A stretch of 64,000 bases of DNA from Bidens hawaiensis (taxonomy: Eukaryota; Streptophyta; Magnoliopsida; Asterales; Asteraceae). This document shows positions 1-11,929 of this stretch, one piece after another. Below the pieces are notes generated by a model. It did no database searches and was not told where the DNA came from. It saw nothing but the letters and a program-made list of their open reading frames with translations. How positions within the stretch are numbered: position 1 is the stretch's first letter; every line of letters starts with the position of its first letter. The position numbers and the translations under genes are program-made. Where the stretch lies: contig JAIQDT010001102.1 in assembly GCA_021521415.1 (NCBI GenBank), forward strand, positions 1 through 64,000, given 5' to 3'.

Positions 1-840
1 AAAGTGTGGGATGCATTTTTTTTTTATTTTTTCTTATTTTCCTTGCAATGTACTTTTTTGTTTTTGTTTTGAAATAAAGAAAAAACTAGTTATTTGATGT
101 GTTTTTAAGGGAACGTTGCCATAAAAATTTAAAAATAAAGTCAAGTACATTTAGCCAATCACTTGTAAAATACACTCTATGCACCAAAAATTATTTCCAC
201 ATTTTTACTTTTGTTTTATCTAAAAATAATTATTTACCTTCAAAATCATTTATCAAGCTTTTATTCTGTTTTTGATCATTGAAATTGTATTAGCTATATA
301 GTTAAAAAAAATCTATGTATACTCTATAGAGACAAAGTTAGTGTTTTTAGTATATAAATATACCAAAGGCCAATTGGTCCAATGATTTCATGCTTTAATA
401 TATATATAAGGTTATGAGTTTGAGTTTCGTTTGTGATAGAATGTCAAGAGTTTTAACACAGTGGACCTTCAGACATTGTCTTTCCTGAATTTGGTTGTAG
501 ACTAGGTCATCAACGCTACCTGTGATTACAAGCGAGGGTGATCCTTTGCAAATTCGTATACCTGCATGACCGGACTTTGTTGGTTATTCATACAGTTTAA
601 ATATATAATGCATATTTTAAAACTACCTAATTATATTTTATGTATAGGGATAAGACACGTTATAGGCCTAGGATACCCAAAGGATAGATTCTAATTGTAC
701 ACACGTGCATATGCACTTGGATTTTTGGATTTGTTTGGTGTTTTTCTGAAATTCGTTTTCTGTTTCCCCATAATATTGTTTTGTGTAAACCTTGGCATCT
801 AGAATTTAAATAATAAAATATATATAAAAATTGTACTCAG
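1..840. other. AT-rich intergenic DNA with a possible SINE
   Basis: No open frame here looks like a protein. Around 366-590 there is a weak resemblance to a tRNA-derived SINE: an A-box-like stretch (TTGGTCCAATGA) is followed about 45 bp later by a B-box-like stretch (AGTTTGAGTTTC) and then by non-coding sequence. I did not find a clear target duplication or poly-A end, so the SINE reading is tentative. Confidence 0.3.
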
Positions 841-849
841 GAATTATAC

Positions 850-2670
850 TTGAGTGAAATCGGGTCGGGTATGACCGGGTACTAAAAAATCGGGTATTGG
901 CGATACCCAGGTCGGGTTCAGGTCCGGGTATTGTCTCTAAAAACCATGCCCTATGCAACGGGTTCGTGTCGGGTACAGAACCGGATATTCTAAAACTGGG
1001 TATTTAAATACCTATTTTTGGGTATTGAAAAAACCTTATTTTTGCATTTTCCAGGTTTTTTTCCAAGTATAGATTGCGTTTTTGAAAAATCGGTTTCGGG
1101 TATTGTAAAAACCCGGTTCCGGGTATGGAACCTGTTCCGTTTTTCGGGTATAATCGGCTACGGGTTTGGGTACTAAAATGCATACTCTATCCGTACCCTA
1201 CGGGTAGAGTCGGGTATGTGTTTGGGTATTAAAAACCCGGTATAAAATACCTGGTTCCGGGTTTTTTTTTCAAATCCAGTTCCGGATTTGGGTTTTTTTT
1301 CACCTGTAAGTGTGGGTGGAACTACTGGCCCAATTTCTAGTGGACTTCCTTCAATTGGCCTACATGCAATGATTAATGTCTCATATCCAAAAAAGAATAA
1401 TTTGCAACAAAATTCAAGTAGGCCTAAGACCCAATAAAACACTGTGGGCCCAGGTAGATCCAATTCGGTTAATATTGGAGTGGGCTCGGGTGTTGTAATT
1501 GTTTGGGCCTAGGTCTGGCCCAATCTTGAAACCGGTTATAGTGAATAAAAAACAGTAAGGTGTTAGAATGTCTCGTTTAATGCTTTGGATGAAATAGAAG
1601 AGAAGATGGATGACTATTATGATTGTGATATTGGTGTTCGGGATGACACGAACACCAAACCGCCGGGTATTGTTTTTCCAAGTGGTCTTCGGGGCTTCAA
1701 GCTTACTATAAACGACTTTTTAATGATGATGATGATGAAGTGGTGTCGGAAGGAAATGAAACCGGGAGATTCATGAAATATGTTAAGTAACTCTCTAGTT
1801 ATAAGTTTGCTATGTTAGTATTTCGGCTTTGTGATGTAGTTTGGTTTGATTTTGAGTATACTTCTCCGAGAACGGTGTATGTCCATGAGGGTTAGATGCT
1901 CTTAGTTTGTAATCACTTTTTTTCTTTTTCTTTTTTGATGAAATGTTTGCCGGAGTGCCGTCTCCTTTACAAAAAAATAAAATAAAATAAATAATAATAA
2001 TAATAATAACTAGTTACACGTGTAGGTAGGAGTTACGCGAGACAAAGGTCACGTATCCATACTAACTCATAAATCTCTCTTTAGCACATTAAAACTTCTT
2101 GTTAACAATATTCTCGCGCATCATCTTTTATCTATCATCAATTCTGGTTGCACAGAAAACCCAAACTCGAAACCGGACCCGAAACAAAAACCGGATATGG
2201 GTTTCTTTACAGCCTGATTTTTACTACCTGAACTCGTACCGGATCCTACCCGTAGGGTACATACAACGTATGCATTTCAGTACCAAAACCTGTACCCGAA
2301 ACCGGACTCAATTTGTACTCGGTAATACTCGAAAACCGAAACAGGTTCCATGCCCGGAACCGAGTTTTTCCAATACCCGAAAGCAGGTTTTCAAATACCC
2401 GATCTATACCCGAATTACCTGAAAAATACCCAAAAATACCCCTCAAAAGTGCAACCCGTTTAAAAAAATCCTATATATACTCGATAAAACCCCAAAAATA
2501 GAGTATTCAAATATCCGGTTTTAGAATACCCGGTCTCTACCCGACCCAAACCCAGTAGATAGAGTATGTTTTTCAAAACAAGACCTGGACCCAACCTGGG
2601 TATTTCCGATACCCGGTCATACCAAAACCCGATTTCATACCCGAAATCAGATATTAGAAAAACCCAGTTT
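850..2670. mobile_element. Element with long degenerate inverted ends rich in CGGGTA
   Basis: The left arm (about 850-1290) is built of CGGGTA/CCGGGTAT words. The right arm (about 2160-2670) is rich in the reverse complement (TACCCG). Read in reverse complement, the right end has the same order of landmarks as the left: ATCGGG, TATGACCGGGTA, a CCCAGGT block, then GGATATTCTAAAAC-like words. The ends are therefore inverted copies a few hundred bases long around a core of about 0.9 kb. The core has a short open frame (1585-1776, acidic, no known domain) and an (AAT)n tract near 1990. No transposase is visible. The superfamily is uncertain; the outer end at 2668-2684 (TTTGTGCACCTCT) resembles hAT-type MITE ends known in plants. 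Confidence 0.5.
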
Positions 2671-3019
2671 GTGCACCTCTATGCATCAAGTTTAATACTG
2701 CTTCAAAGTTTTGGGAAGCATACGTGTGATTTTTGTAAGTTAGAAACTAAACTTCGCAAAATATGAACACATCACATGAACCATCCGCGCAATGAACTCC
2801 GGTATTAAAGTTCCTAGCATAAAATAAAATATGTTGAAAAGCCAGTTTTCTCACATCAATAATAAGATCTAAATCACACATATGGTTCTCAAAACAAACC
2901 ATCTTTTCTCATCACAATACCCATAACCGAAATCCAAAGTACATACATCAGTTATCACAACACAACAAAAGTCGAACAAAAGATCAATTATTCTTACGTA
3001 AAAAACGACGAATAAATCC
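2671..3019 (-). other. 3' flank and probable 3' UTR of the RRM gene
   Basis: AT-rich non-coding sequence directly after the TAA-side end of the last RRM exon on the minus strand. I see no other gene. It probably holds the 3' UTR; the poly-A site cannot be fixed by eye. Confidence 0.4.
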
Positions 3020-6000
3020 TCAACCCCTTAACACCGGATCTCTCATCTCCTCAGGAGACGACATAAACAGCTCAATGTAACGACTGCCAAGTGTCATCCG
3101 ATCTTTGGCTAACGCAGCTTTCGAGTCTTCCAAATTTGCAAACTCCACAAACGCTTCTCCAGTTGACCTTCCTTCTGAATTAAACGTTATATGAATCGCG
3201 TCTTCAGATAATGCAAATTCTTTGAAGAAATCGAGGATATCTTCTTTTCCAGCTGAGTATGGTAATCCCCTCATTCGCAGCACGTTTGTATCTTCTTCTG
3301 GTGGTTTTGGCACGTTTCGTCTAACACCCAACAAATAAGTCATTAAAAAGTAAATAATGCAAGTCAACTCTAAAGTCTTAATGAAGATATTGTCACATCT
3401 AAAGGATGCGAGTATCAAAAGTGATGTTTTAAATAATGGTAATTAAGCATTTGGAAAATACAGAATATTTAAGATATTTAATAACATAAAAGACGACCAA
3501 AAATGACATTTTGTGAGATTAGACCAAAAAAAGTGTGCTTGTAAACGAACTGAACAAACACAGACGACACATGTTTGTGTTCGTTCGTTTAACTTTAACA
3601 AAACGAATGATCGATCACGAACAATTAAACGTATATGGTTTTCTTGTCGTGTTCTTGTTCGTTAAGAAAACTGAGCATGTTCGTATTTGTTTATGTTGTT
3701 TGTTTGTTAATTCACGAACGGTTCACAAATATAAACAAATGAACATAAATAAACAGAGGTGAATAAACATAACCTAGCAAACACTATTTAAGATAAAATG
3801 CCTACATCACTCTGTCGGGCCTAAAATTAAATGCTAAACTAATTCTAGTCAGTCCAGAAAAATTAACTGATTAACTGAATATATAAACGAACGAACTTGA
3901 GCACACAAAAACTAACAAACATAAATGAACATAAAAGAACGAGCATAAACAAACGTTCAGAAACATAATTAAACGAATGAGATGTGTTCATGTTCGTTCG
4001 TTTAACACTTTATCTATATGAACAAAAATTTGTTCATTTTCGTTTGTTTATTAAATAAACAAAACAAACTTACATTTCATTGAACGTTTGGTTCGTTTAG
4101 AGGCCTAAAAAGAAGGGGTAATTAGGTAATTTTGTTTTACCCTATTAAATAATAAGTTTGTTAAAACAAGTAAAACTAATTACCCAAAACCTATTATTTG
4201 AACCCTAAATAATAAGAAGCAAGAATTTGTTACCAAAACAAAAAAAAATGGTTATTGAATGAATAATCAGATAACCAGTTTAAAATAATTATATTCAAAC
4301 ACCCCTTAACTTAAATGATCAATCAAAAGAACAATTTTGAAAATCATAACTATACATATAATAACAATAAATATAAAGTAGGATGCATATAAAACAAAAA
4401 AATATATGAAAAAAGTATATTTACCGGCCCTTTGAAACCGCTTCCTCCCACTCCTCAAGTGATGACGGGAACAGCTCGATGTACCGATTCCCGATACACG
4501 TTCCGTCTTCCATCATGGCTAATTTAGAATCTTCCGGGCTTTCAAATTTCACATAAGCCTCACCAGTCACCTTTCCCTCCGAATTAACCATAAAATAAAT
4601 CGAATCGTCTAGCAAAACCGAACCCTTAAAAAACTCCAGAATATCATCTCGATTAGCCGTAAACGGTAAACCCCGCAACCGAATCACACCCGTATGTTGC
4701 GCATTATCCTTTGACGGATCACGCTTCGGTAACGAACGACGTGGTGACCGTTGACGGACCACACGTGAATCAGCAACAACGTTACAGATCGCCTTATAAT
4801 ATTCCTGTCGATCGCTTCTAAACACTTCAACATACCGTTTCCCGATATTTTGTCGGTTTTTCTGAAGCGCGTATTCAACTTGAAAAGCGTAGCCGAGTAC
4901 ACAAAACGATTCACCTACAAACTTCCCGTATTTGTGGACAAATAGGATGTCTACTATGTCGAGACCATGAAAAAACTCGATGATGTCGGTTTCTGAACAG
5001 TCGAATGGCAGGCCCCGCAGTCTAACAACCGGAAAAGAGGGTGGTTGGTTCACGTATGAGTAAGCAGGCGGGTTGTAAAGAAAGTTTGAAGCGGGTGGTG
5101 CACTGTAATATGATGAACCCTGATCTATCACACGTTGTCGTTTCAAACCCATTTCACGCCCGTCACCAGATTCCACATATTTCCTTTAATATGATTAAGA
5201 AAAAATAATAAAGTTAGAATACTGTAGAACATCTGTGCACATTATTAGAATTTGTTGAATACTTGAACAAGAAAACCAAGTGCTCTAAAGTCTATTCTAA
5301 ACCATATGAAGGTGAATAATCAATAGAGAATTTTAACTATTATCATAAGCTGCGATTGAAATTATGAATCTCTTTCTGTATATATGTGTTTTAGCATCAT
5401 TTTAAAAATAAGCAGCTGCAGAATTTAAACATAAGCATGTTCGTATATAGGGGTGTAAACAAGCTGAGCTGCTTGTGAGCTACTAGAGATCGTCCCGTTT
5501 CATTGAAACTCAAATCAAGCCGAGCTTAAACAGGCTCGAGTTTTTTTAAAAGACCATTTAATTTAGTAAACGAGCTCAGGCCTGAACTTCACATATGGAG
5601 ATCGTGCCGGCTCGCGAGCCTAAACAAGATTTTATTTAATTACTTTTATTTAACATATTTGTATAATAGCTATTACTAATGTACAACCTAAAAAAATATA
5701 ACTATAAATATATATATATATATATAAACAAATATAAAAATATATCAATGGAACAATTAAACAATTAATAAATAATAAAACAAGCCAAGCTTGAGCTTTT
5801 ATAAAGGCTCATTCAGTAAATGAGCTTGAGCCCAAGCTTCACATATGGAGCTCGTGCTGGCTTGCGAGCCTAAACAAGCGTTTTACATAATAACTATTAC
5901 TACACATAAAAACCTAGGGTCTGTTTGGTATGGGGTAATGGAATGGACGACGGAATGGAATGGACGTGGTAATGGAATGGACAAAGGAATGGAATGGGTT

Positions 6001-7291
6001 ATTACCATTCCAATAAAATGTTTGGTTACCACATGGGAATGAAATGAATTATTACTTAATTGTTGGTAGGTAAGAAAAAAATAAAATTAAAATGGTAGTG
6101 AGTGGTGGTGGTGGTGGTGGGAGCGGTGGCGGTAACGGTGGAGGTGGTGTTGGCGGTAACAGTGGAGGTGGTGGTGGGCAGCGGTGACGGTGGGCGGCGT
6201 GTGTGATGGTGGGGCGATGACTGATGGATGCGGCGGGCGGCTGGAGGTGGTGGGTGGCTGGCACTGATGGCGATGGTTTGTGGAGGTGGGTGGTGGCGGC
6301 GGTGAACACCGATGGTGGTGATTGGTGGCAATGGCGGCGGTGATGGGAAACATTGAGATATATGCGGCGGGCGGTGCTAGGTGGCTGGCACCGATGGCGA
6401 TGGTTGTTGGAAGTGGTGGTGGCGACGGTGGCTGGCGATGGTGGTGGCTGGTAGCAGCGGCGGTGGTTGGTGGTGGTGGTGGGTGTTGATGTTGGGTGGT
6501 GGAGGTGATGTAGGGTGAAGGAGAGAATGGAATGAAAAAAAACATGGGGGTATGGATGGAATGAAATTGGGTATTTTAGAGGGAATGGAACGGACTAGGT
6601 AATGGGTCATTCCATTCCTTTGGTCAACCAAACACACTATTTTTCATTCCCTCACAATGGGTCATTCCATTCCATCCTCCATTCCTGCATAACAAACGCT
6701 ACCCTATAGTTATAAATATACATGTAAATAATTATAATAATTAAAAACAATAAATAAACACTAAACGATCCGAGCTCGAGCTAAGCTCGACAAACTACTC
6801 ACGAGCCAAGTTCGAGCTTTAGAAATACAACCTTAAATAAGCCAAGCTCAAGCTCGAGCCCTCTTAAATTAAAACAAGTTGAACTCAAGCCTAAGGACCT
6901 CGGGCTTGACTCGGCTCAGCTCGTTTACACCCCATTAGGCCATTGTTTCTTTTTATAATTATGCCGGCTCATTTACGCCTAAACACTAATGTTTTGGATA
7001 TTGCTCCAAAAGTTTTCTAATTGTAACACAAAACAAGCTCATGACCAGTTGTATTTGAGACAAATTAGGTTTATAATTTAAAAATTAAATTTATAGGAAA
7101 TTCAAAGTTTCAAACGATGATACAACAGCAAGTTATTACAAGATCAATTTGTAAATTAATCAGTATCTGTTACACAAACAAATAAAGTATATATGTGAAA
7201 CCCTAAATTACGCAGTCAATTCGTAATAATAAACGTAAACAGAAATTAAATAAGCATCGGTTGTTAATAATTATAATAATGATAATAATAA

Positions 7292-7322
<31 letters not shown>

Positions 7323-7350
7323 AATCGAAGACTTACCCTCTGTAAAACAT
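3020..7350 (-). CDS. hnRNP F/H-like RNA-binding protein with three RRMs
   Basis: Predicted nuclear RNA-binding protein that should act in pre-mRNA splicing or processing, by analogy with the hnRNP F/H, GRSF1 and ESRP family. Coding exons: 7350-7337 (MFYRG), 5183-4425 and 3320-3020. All joins keep frame and use GT-AG, giving 357 residues. RRM1 is at about 57-127 (VVRLRGLPF), RRM2 at about 171-243 (VIRLRGLPF, GEAYVKF) and RRM3 at about 272-345 (VLRMRGLPY, GEAFVEF). These are quasi-RRMs with RLRGLPF-type RNP2 motifs. The 14-nt first exon was chosen because MFYRGKY followed by GLKRQR matches the usual plant start, and it splices exactly onto 5183. Exon 2 ends with CGG followed in frame by TAA; the GTAA there is also the splice donor. 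Reading through would give a two-RRM protein of 258 residues. Introns 1 and 2 are full of MITEs. Confidence 0.85.
3533..4108. mobile_element. hAT-like MITE rich in GTTCGTTTA, in intron 2 of the RRM gene
   Basis: The left end reads GTGCTTGTAAACGAACTGAA and the right end reads TTCGTTTAGAGGCCTA. The ends are inverted relative to each other, and the inside is full of GTTCGTTT and AAACGAAC words in both orientations. The same family appears at 55575-56070, where the target duplication is clean, and as pieces near 44470, 45560 and 53000-53612. A-rich flanks hide any target duplication here. Confidence 0.5.
5448..6935. mobile_element. hAT-like MITE (GGGGTGTAAAC ends), split by a nested element
   Basis: The left end is TAGGGGTGTAAACAAGC and the right end is GCTCGTTTACACCCCAT, so the termini are inverted repeats of the widespread plant TAGGGGTG/CACCCCTA hAT type. 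Inside are GAGCTCGAGC-rich words. A second element (5917-6704) interrupts it. A complete relative lies at 56979-57389. I could not find a matching 8-bp duplication. It lies in intron 1 of the RRM gene. Confidence 0.6.
5917..6704. mobile_element. Nested TIR element with a G-rich GGTGGTGGCGG core
   Basis: The ends are GGGTCTGTTTGG and, in reverse complement, GGGTAGCGTTTG. Both are followed by GGAATGGAATG-type repeats. The middle (about 6095-6510) is a GGT/GGC-rich purine tract on the plus strand. It encodes no transposase; the Pro/His-rich open frames on the minus strand come from base composition. The target duplication is unclear (CTA/TAT). It is inserted in the MITE at 5448-6935. Confidence 0.55.
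7260..7325. repeat. (AAT)n / (AGA)n microsatellite
   Basis: A run of AAT units passes into a pure AAG/AGA run next to the first-exon donor of the RRM gene (7336). On the transcribed minus strand this is a pyrimidine (TTC) tract at the very start of intron 1. Confidence 0.8.
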
Positions 7351-7834
7351 GATATTCGTTCAGCAACGAATCTGCTTTGGGAAGAATTAGGGTTTACAGA
7401 GCAACGGAAAATAATAATAATAATACTTTTAGAAGTATTTGATAATGATAAACGGGTCGGTACATAATAAAACGGGTTCTTATAAACTATTTATTAATTT
7501 GTAATTTTAGTCCCTTAACCTTTGAAGTTTCGCAGTTTTAGTCCTTTGATAGAAAAGCTTTTACATTTGGTCTTAAGTTTTGGATTTTTTTAAACGGCCA
7601 CGAATCTTTTAAATGAGATATTGGCTAAATTCATCACATCAGGATACACTCGTTTTTTGATCCGGGAGCATGTGGACACTTGCCGAAGGCATGACAGTGC
7701 TGGGAGTTAAAGCTCGTTCGGTTCAAGGATTCAACTGGTGAACGTCACATTACTTGCCTAGTCTCTTATCATCACTCAGTGCTGCTGAAACTAAATGATA
7801 GGAAAAGGAATCAAAATTGGGTCACATAAAACAC
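7351..7834. other. 5' region of the RRM gene and intergenic DNA
   Basis: The part next to the start codon (to about 7460) is likely 5' UTR and core promoter on the minus strand. From about 7498 the sequence has TTTTAGTCCCTTAAC and TTTTAGTCCTTTGA words typical of Mutator-like MITE ends, but no complete element could be bounded. Confidence 0.35.
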
Positions 7835-7837
7835 TAA

Positions 7838-9780
7838 GGGCGCGTTCGTTTCACGGAACGAAATGGAATTGGAATTGGAATTTGCATAGGATTTGGAATT
7901 TTAATGAATTAGATTTGGAATTTGAACATTCCAATAGGAATTGGAATTGGAATTGGAGGGAATTGAAATCTCAATTCCATCTAACGTGTTTGGTTGGCCG
8001 ATGAGTCGGAGGCAATCACTTTGACCCACTCTACCGACGACCCACAACGTTTTTAGACGACCCGGCCCGCTGATGATCCGAACCGCTTCCCGTTTTCGTT
8101 TTTTTAGTTATTTTTTTCAGTTTCATTTCGGTTCGTTTTTTTTTTTTTTTTGCTTCAGTTGGTTAGTTTATTGGGTTTTGTCCCGGCTCAGTTTCGGTTT
8201 TTTTGGTTCGTTTAGGTTGGTTTTTCGTTTTCTGTTTTCTTCGAGTTCGTTTTTTTCTTTTTTTTGTTCAGATTTTGGGTTTCGGCCCGTTTCAGTTTTT
8301 TTGGTTCGTTTATGTCGTTTTTTTTCTATTTCTGTTTGGTTCAAGTTCTGTTTTTTGCTTATTTTGTTCAGTTTTTTCGTTTTGTGTTTGGTTCAAGTTC
8401 GCTTTTTTTGCTTATCTTGTTCAGTTTCTTGGGTTTCGGCACGTTTCGATTTTTTTGGTTCGTTTATGTTGTTTTTTTTCGGTTTCTGTTTGATTCAAGT
8501 TTGTTTTTTTTGCTTATTTTGTTCAGTTTTTTGGGTTTCGTCCCGTGTCGGGTTTTTTTGTTCGTTTTTATCAGTTTTTGTTTGGTTCAAGTTCGTTTTT
8601 TTGCTTATTTTGTTCATTTTCTTGGGTTTCGGCCCGTTTTGGTTTTTTTGGTTCGTTTATGATGTTTTTTTTGGGTTTATGTTTGGTTCAAGTTCGTTTT
8701 TTACTTATTTTATTCAGTTTTTTTGGTTTCAGCCCATTTCGGTTTTTTTGGTTCGTTTATGTCGTTTTTTTTGTTTCGTTCCGTTCGGGTTTAATTTTTT
8801 GTTTCGTTTTGTTCGTTTACCTTTTTTTGTTTCATTTTAGTCGGTTACTCGGTTCGGTTTAACTTTTATTTTGGTTAGTTTTTTTTTGTTCGGTTTATGT
8901 TTTTTTTCTGTTTCGTTTTGGTTAGTTCGGTTTTGTTTCATTTTTGTTTTTATTCTTTGTTTCGTTTTGGTCCATGTTTTAGGTTTCGGTTTGGTTTCGC
9001 TTTTTTTTTTTTTTTTTTTCATTTTGGTTGTTTTTTTTGTTATCTGGGTCGGGTTTTTCGCTTTCGTTTAAGTTTGGATTTGGTTTTCTAGTTTAGTTTT
9101 GTTCGTTTCGATTTCGATTTTTTATTTTTCATTTGTTCCGTTTTGTTCGGGTTTGGAACTAAAACGAAACATCAAAACTGAATGGAAACGAAACTGGAAA
9201 AAACGACTAAAACAAACTAAAAATCGTAACCAAAACTAAACCGATAAAACTTACCAAAACAAAAAAACCAAAACCGAGACGGGTCAAAACGGTCAGAGTT
9301 TTCGCGTGGGCCGGGCTGGAAGAAATGGCCGGACGTCGGCGGACCGGGCCGGGTTGAGCCGAACTGACCCTGGCGTCAAACCGAACGCAAACTGACGCGG
9401 GGCGCCGAACCGAATGCGAGCTGACCCGGGGCGTTGACCCAAACGCGACCCGACCCGGAGCACTGAGCTGAAAACGCTAAGACTTGGAGCGTCGACCTGA
9501 ATGTGAACACACCCGAAATGTCGACCCGAGCGCGACCATGTTAATCGCCCAATTGAAGATTCCATCAAATTTACTTGAATTCCTTCACATGATGGAAGAA
9601 TTTAGAATCCATTTGTTTAAAGGATTTTGAAGGAATTGAATTCCAATTCCAATTCCTTGTCAACTGAACACACCAAAATGAAATTAAGATTCCAATTCCA
9701 ACAAAATGAACACGTTATGTCATGGGATTTTAATTCTAATTCCTTTGAATTTCCACGAATTATGTGAAACGAACGCGCCC
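7838..9780. mobile_element. PIF/Harbinger-like non-autonomous element with TAA duplication
   Basis: The left end GGGCGCGTTCGTTTCAC and the right end GTGAAACGAACGCGCCC are perfect inverted repeats. TAA flanks both sides (7835-7837 and 9781-9783), which is the target size of PIF/Harbinger elements. GGAATTGGAATT words follow inside both ends. The interior is a strongly strand-biased T-rich tandem array (about 8090-9130) and a GC-rich stretch (about 9290-9560). No DDE transposase or Myb-like partner frame is present, so it would have to be moved in trans. Confidence 0.8.
8090..9130. repeat. T-rich ~98-bp minisatellite inside the element
   Basis: The phrase GGTTCGTTTATG recurs near 8301, 8456, 8649 and 8749 (with a variant near 8553), mostly 97-100 bp apart. 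Each unit also holds TTGGTTCAAGTTC and TTGCTTATTTTGTTCAG. Because a period near 99 is a multiple of three, it creates long Phe/Leu-rich open frames (for example 8073-8840) that look like membrane proteins but are not genes. Confidence 0.75.
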
Positions 9781-9783
9781 TAA

Positions 9784-11929
9784 GCCTCTACTTTATCACC
9801 CGTGGGCTTAAGTTTTGGATTTTGCCACTTGACTTCAAACTTATCAGGTAAATTATATTTTGTTAAAAAGGTTATGAAAAAAAAGAAGATAAAATCAAAG
9901 AAAAAGTGCGGAGAGAAATAAATCACTTTGTCGAATTTTACTTATTTTGTTAACATTTGGCTATATATGAACTAAAATTTAGTTGGAAAGTTGGTTATAT
10001 GTTACATTCAAGAAAAAACAAAATCGATCAGGTTAAATTCATTAAAAGCCCAGACGAACCCCACCTGGATCTCGTTGGAACCTGTTCCACCTCTACGGGC
10101 TCTACCCGGTCAAAACCTAGACCCGACTCGACCAAAACCCAATAAAAAGCTTCATAACACCAGTCAAATACCCAACCATACCCGATGCCGGTTCCTACCT
10201 AACCCGGTTTTTGTTGACCCTACACAAAAGCGGTTCCTACCCGGTTCTTGATACTTAAGATATCCGGTTTTCCCACTTCTAATAGAGTGGTTAAATAAAT
10301 CACCTTTTTTATTCTTCGACTTAACATTACATTATTGGGCTTGTATACTTCATTCGGACTTCGGAGGCTAAAGGCCACAGCCCATCTCAGGCCTCATTTG
10401 CTTTAACTTAGGCCCACTTAGGTTTTGATCATTTTTTGTTTTCTTGTTTCTTAAAATACCTTTTTAAGACGTGTATATATTTTTAAATTGGAAAATAAAT
10501 TAATTATATAATATTTACAAATTTAAATTATTTTACAGTTTTTATTCATAAGCTGAAAATTATTATTTTTATGGGTTTCTAGTGTATATACCTAAACTAT
10601 GATAAAATTAGTAAATTACATTCGCATCCTACTTTATTATATACTTCAATTCTTTGTATTTAGACTCGTATTTGTCAATGAAACTTTCTATTGATATTCT
10701 AAAACTTGATAGACGGTTCACGGGTTCAACTGGTCAGCCTAGTCTTAACACCCGTCTTGCCATCAAACTCATTGATTTGTACCGGTTTTGTTTTGTTTTT
10801 TTAATATCAAGTTATTTACTTGTCTTTAGCTCGTTAGCTCGTAAAACCAGAGACCCTCCGGTGGTTTCCGATGACCGGTCAATCCGATTTTCAAAACATT
10901 ACTTGCTAAAACCACTTGATGCATAAATGGGTTTTGTTAAGATGCATTAAGCATGTGACACATTAAAAATGATTTATTATTGAATATAAAGAAGTTTACC
11001 TTTGCAACCAGTGATGCATTATCAATTACCACACTTTTTAATTGAGTGTGTTTTTGATAATTTATGATAGACATAATGAGCACTAATTTTTCATCATGTT
11101 ATTTTGTGTATCATAAAAAAAAGTTATCAATAATATGTTTACACATAGACATTGGTTTAACGTTGTTCTTGCTTTTTAATTTAACTTCATTATCTTGAAA
11201 TAAATGCAATATGACAAAATATGTATATAAGTGCTAACATTTTCATAAAATATAATCTTACTTTTTTTGTCTTTTGATTATCACCAATATAATTAAAACA
11301 CATGCATATAAAACCATAGATGAATATTTGACTTTACTGATTTACTGATGATGATTTAAAACGCAATAAAATGGAATTATTAATACACAATTTTCTAGTC
11401 TTTTATTTAACTTATTAGTTGTTACAATGAAATATCTCACATCGGTTGAGGCGAGGAACAAAACCTTCTTACACTATTGTGACACGATTTAAATCAGTGA
11501 GGCGATAGTGGTTTCTCTCGATAAAATGAACAATATCATGGTGCGGTGACGTTAAGCTGTTATACAACATCTTATAACAGCTAATTCCTAGGATTTTAAA
11601 ATAGGTACTAGGAGAAGGTTGGGTTTTATAACTATTTCTAAAACTTCTGATTTTTCTTATGCAAGCAATAGTTGTTAGATAATAAATCATATTTCAAATT
11701 GATGCAATAATTACCAACTATGTAAGAGAAAACTCTTTGGTGATTAAAAGTAGAAAATCAATGGCATTCTTTAAAAGTACACATTCAGAAATGATTCATC
11801 TTTGAAAATTACTAGAGCCTTTTTATCCTTTTCTTTTTTAATGTCACATGCTATTCATCTTTATAACTATAACAAGAAAGTAAATATAACCCACTTTTAG
11901 ATGCATGGATGATTGTGAAATGTTTATTA
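9784..11929. other. Intergenic DNA with dispersed repeat fragments
   Basis: No gene is supported. Around 10030-10285 there is a GGAACCxGTTCC / TACCCGG-rich fragment related to the one near 51060-51240, probably an old MITE. The rest is AT-rich with only short, unsupported open frames. Confidence 0.4.

Noticed and set aside
1585..1776. 63-residue acidic open frame in the core of the CGGGTA-armed element
   Set aside because: Short, no domain, ends in a Met run made by GATGATGAT repeats.
3020..3418. The third RRM as a separate small gene
   Set aside because: It lacks its own plausible start; the acceptor at 3320 and frame continuity with the exon ending at 4425 support one gene, although the unspliced form cannot be excluded.
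6052..6637. Pro/His/Thr-rich minus-strand open frames
   Set aside because: They come from GGT/GGC repeats read in reverse; three overlapping frames are open and none has a domain.
8073..8840. 255-residue Phe/Leu-rich open frame that looks like a multi-pass membrane protein
   Set aside because: It is a by-product of a T-rich tandem repeat with a period close to a multiple of three; several frames are open at once and the region lies inside a transposable element.
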